64,000 nucleotides of DNA, taken from positions 1 through 64,000 of the forward strand of contig JAPKDJ010000010.1 in the NCBI GenBank assembly GCA_026421245.1, in the 5' to 3' direction. Positions within the stretch are counted from its first letter, which is position 1; each line of letters begins with the position of its first letter. A program made the position numbers and the translations under genes. This document shows, in pieces, positions 63,190-64,000 of this stretch. The notes beneath the pieces are model-generated. The model saw only the letters and a list, made by a program, of their open reading frames with translations. It was not told the DNA's origin and did not search any database. This DNA is from Akkermansiaceae bacterium (GTDB taxonomy: Bacteria; Verrucomicrobiota; Verrucomicrobiia; Verrucomicrobiales; Akkermansiaceae).

Positions 63190-63242
63190 CAAAAGTAAAT
63201 TCCTAGCAGTTCACCTCTCCGTCAAAAGCAAATTCCTGCAGT
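63190..63242 (+). repeat. short degenerate direct repeat
   Basis: CAAAAGTAAATTCCTAGCAG(T) at 63190-63210 and CAAAAGCAAATTCCTGCAGT at 63223-63242 are near-identical copies spaced 33 bases start to start, in the gap after the chitinase gene. Two copies suggest tandem binding sites or a small local duplication; no function is evident. Confidence 0.4.
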
Positions 63243-63333
63243 AAGAGAAAAGGCCGAATCGCACTGTGCGCTCCGACCTTGGAAAGAAATTATCTACGCC
63301 AGATTCTAAAGAAGACGGCGGCTGAAGAACAGA

Positions 63334-64000
63334 CTATTCACCGGTGGCACGGACTCGATAGAAGAATTTTTCGCTGCCTGCAGCAGCTCCGGGGTCGGTG
63401 TAGGATTGAATCTCGGATTCCGCCAACAGAAAATCTTCGATCTCCAGCCATCCGCCAGGCTCTCCGGTGGGGAGCATCGTTGTGCTGCGCTCAATAAAAT
63501 AGGTTCTTCCGACCTTAGCTTGGAAGCTGAAGGTCACGTCGTTGGATTGTGAATCCACCGAAATTTCCGTGATGACAAGATCACTATTAGCTCCTGCGTC
63601 GATGTCCAGCTTTGCATAGTCCAGACTGCTCCAGCGTGCGTTGCCAGTGCCCTGGCTCTTAACTTCGACATAGTGGTCGAACCCAGGTCCGAGCTCGGCC
63701 ACGCCGCCCAAATCATCAAGAGCAAATTCCCAACTTTGCGCGGCATCTAGATCGTCTTCGGAGTGAGGTTGCATTTCTCCGATTTGTTGTCCATCGACGA
63801 AGAAGGTCAGGTCGTATCCAGAGGTTTCTGCAGCGCCGTTATCATCGAGGTTGTAGAAATCGATGCTGAAAATGAAGTTGTCGTTACGACCAACAGACTC
63901 CGGCAAATTAAAGTGCCATCGCATATTGGGGTCACCGCCGGTCAATGCCCTATCGTAGTAGCGCTCATTGGCTGCCACAATACCGACGGGATCGTAATCA
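63334..64000 (-). CDS. C-terminal part of a large exported surface protein (LamG/PA14-like beta domain)
   Basis: The minus-strand frame is open to the right edge, so the gene begins outside the window (the ATG-like start near 63978 is internal). Visible parts are a beta-rich domain 'DNFIFSIDFYNLDDNGAAET' and 'GYDLTFFVDGQQIGEMQPHS', then 'DHYVEVKSQGTGNARWSSLD', and a final domain 'LVITEISVDSQSNDVTFSFQ' and 'VGRTYFIERSTTMLPTGEPG' ending 'SEKFFYRVRATGE'. That last domain is the common C-terminus of secreted verrucomicrobial proteins that compare measured values, also seen at the end of the chitinase. I do not recognise a catalytic part. It is convergent with the chitinase gene. Confidence 0.7.
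   Translation of the reverse strand, partial: DYDPVGIVAANERYYDRALTGGDPNMRWHFNLPESVGRNDNFIFSIDFYNLDDNGAAETSGYDLTFFVDGQQIGEMQPHSEDDLDAAQSWEFALDDLGGVAELGPGFDHYVEVKSQGTGNARWSSLDYAKLDIDAGANSDLVITEISVDSQSNDVTFSFQAKVGRTYFIERSTTMLPTGEPGGWLEIEDFLLAESEIQSYTDPGAAAGSEKFFYRVRATGE

Overview
The window looks like chromosomal DNA of a member of the PVC superphylum, most likely Verrucomicrobiota of the Verrucomicrobiales type. The basis is the density of families almost confined to Planctomycetes and Verrucomicrobia: PSCyt1/DUF1549/DUF1553 cytochrome-like proteins paired with Tat-exported DUF1501 proteins, several very large 'putative membrane-bound dehydrogenase' beta-propellers followed by HEAT repeats and a CxxCH domain, plus sulfatases, SGNH esterases and Gfo/Idh/MocA oxidoreductases. 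Most proteins carry Sec, lipoprotein or Tat export signals. Shine-Dalgarno sequences are usually absent or weak. I found no rRNA, tRNA, CRISPR array, transposase or phage gene.

Layout. 1-3110: end of a minus-strand cytochrome operon. 3239-4332: an Rrf2/NsrR-like regulator overlapping a TruC-like pseudouridine synthase. 4652-6555: gluconate permease and gluconokinase with overlapping stop and start codons. 7007-11096: an intact PSD1/DUF1501 pair. 11167-16041: a sulfatase and a three-gene phosphonate/phosphite/selenate-type ABC transporter whose permease is two domains in one chain. 16155-17140: a collapsed PSD1-DUF1501 operon. 17221-28909: an esterase, sulfatase, phosphoesterase, two paired amidohydrolases, a reductase, a cyanophycinase-like peptidase, an unknown Tat protein and a truncated DUF1501. 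28911-41224: a redox-protein region with an SGNH-propeller-HEAT-azurin fusion, a cytochrome-less propeller and a giant ceramidase-LamG-LamG-propeller-HEAT-cytochrome c protein. 41580-57767: a sugar-catabolism-like region with a Gfo/Idh, LmbE deacetylase and NagB-like deaminase operon, a DUF1501/PSD1 pair, a second Gfo/Idh, two SGNH esterases (one fused to an alpha/beta hydrolase) and a propeller-cytochrome c-discoidin protein. 58624-64000: a glycine-zipper lipoprotein, a chitinolytic protein joining an AA10-type LPMO to a GH18 chitinase, and the end of a surface protein.

How the parts may work together (inference): the LPMO-chitinase would cut chitin outside the cell. LmbE and NagB-like enzymes fit deacetylation and deamination of amino sugars. 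Sulfatases and esterases would remove polysaccharide decorations. The exported propeller proteins carrying haem or copper domains could oxidise sugars and supply electrons, possibly to the copper LPMO.

A second theme is gene decay. About ten remnants can be read directly: fasciclin, caspase-like, PSD1-DUF1501, sulfatase, DUF1501, a frameshifted exported protein, DUF1080, Gfo/Idh and PSD1 pieces, and a monooxygenase with a replaced tail. They mostly belong to the same families as the intact genes.
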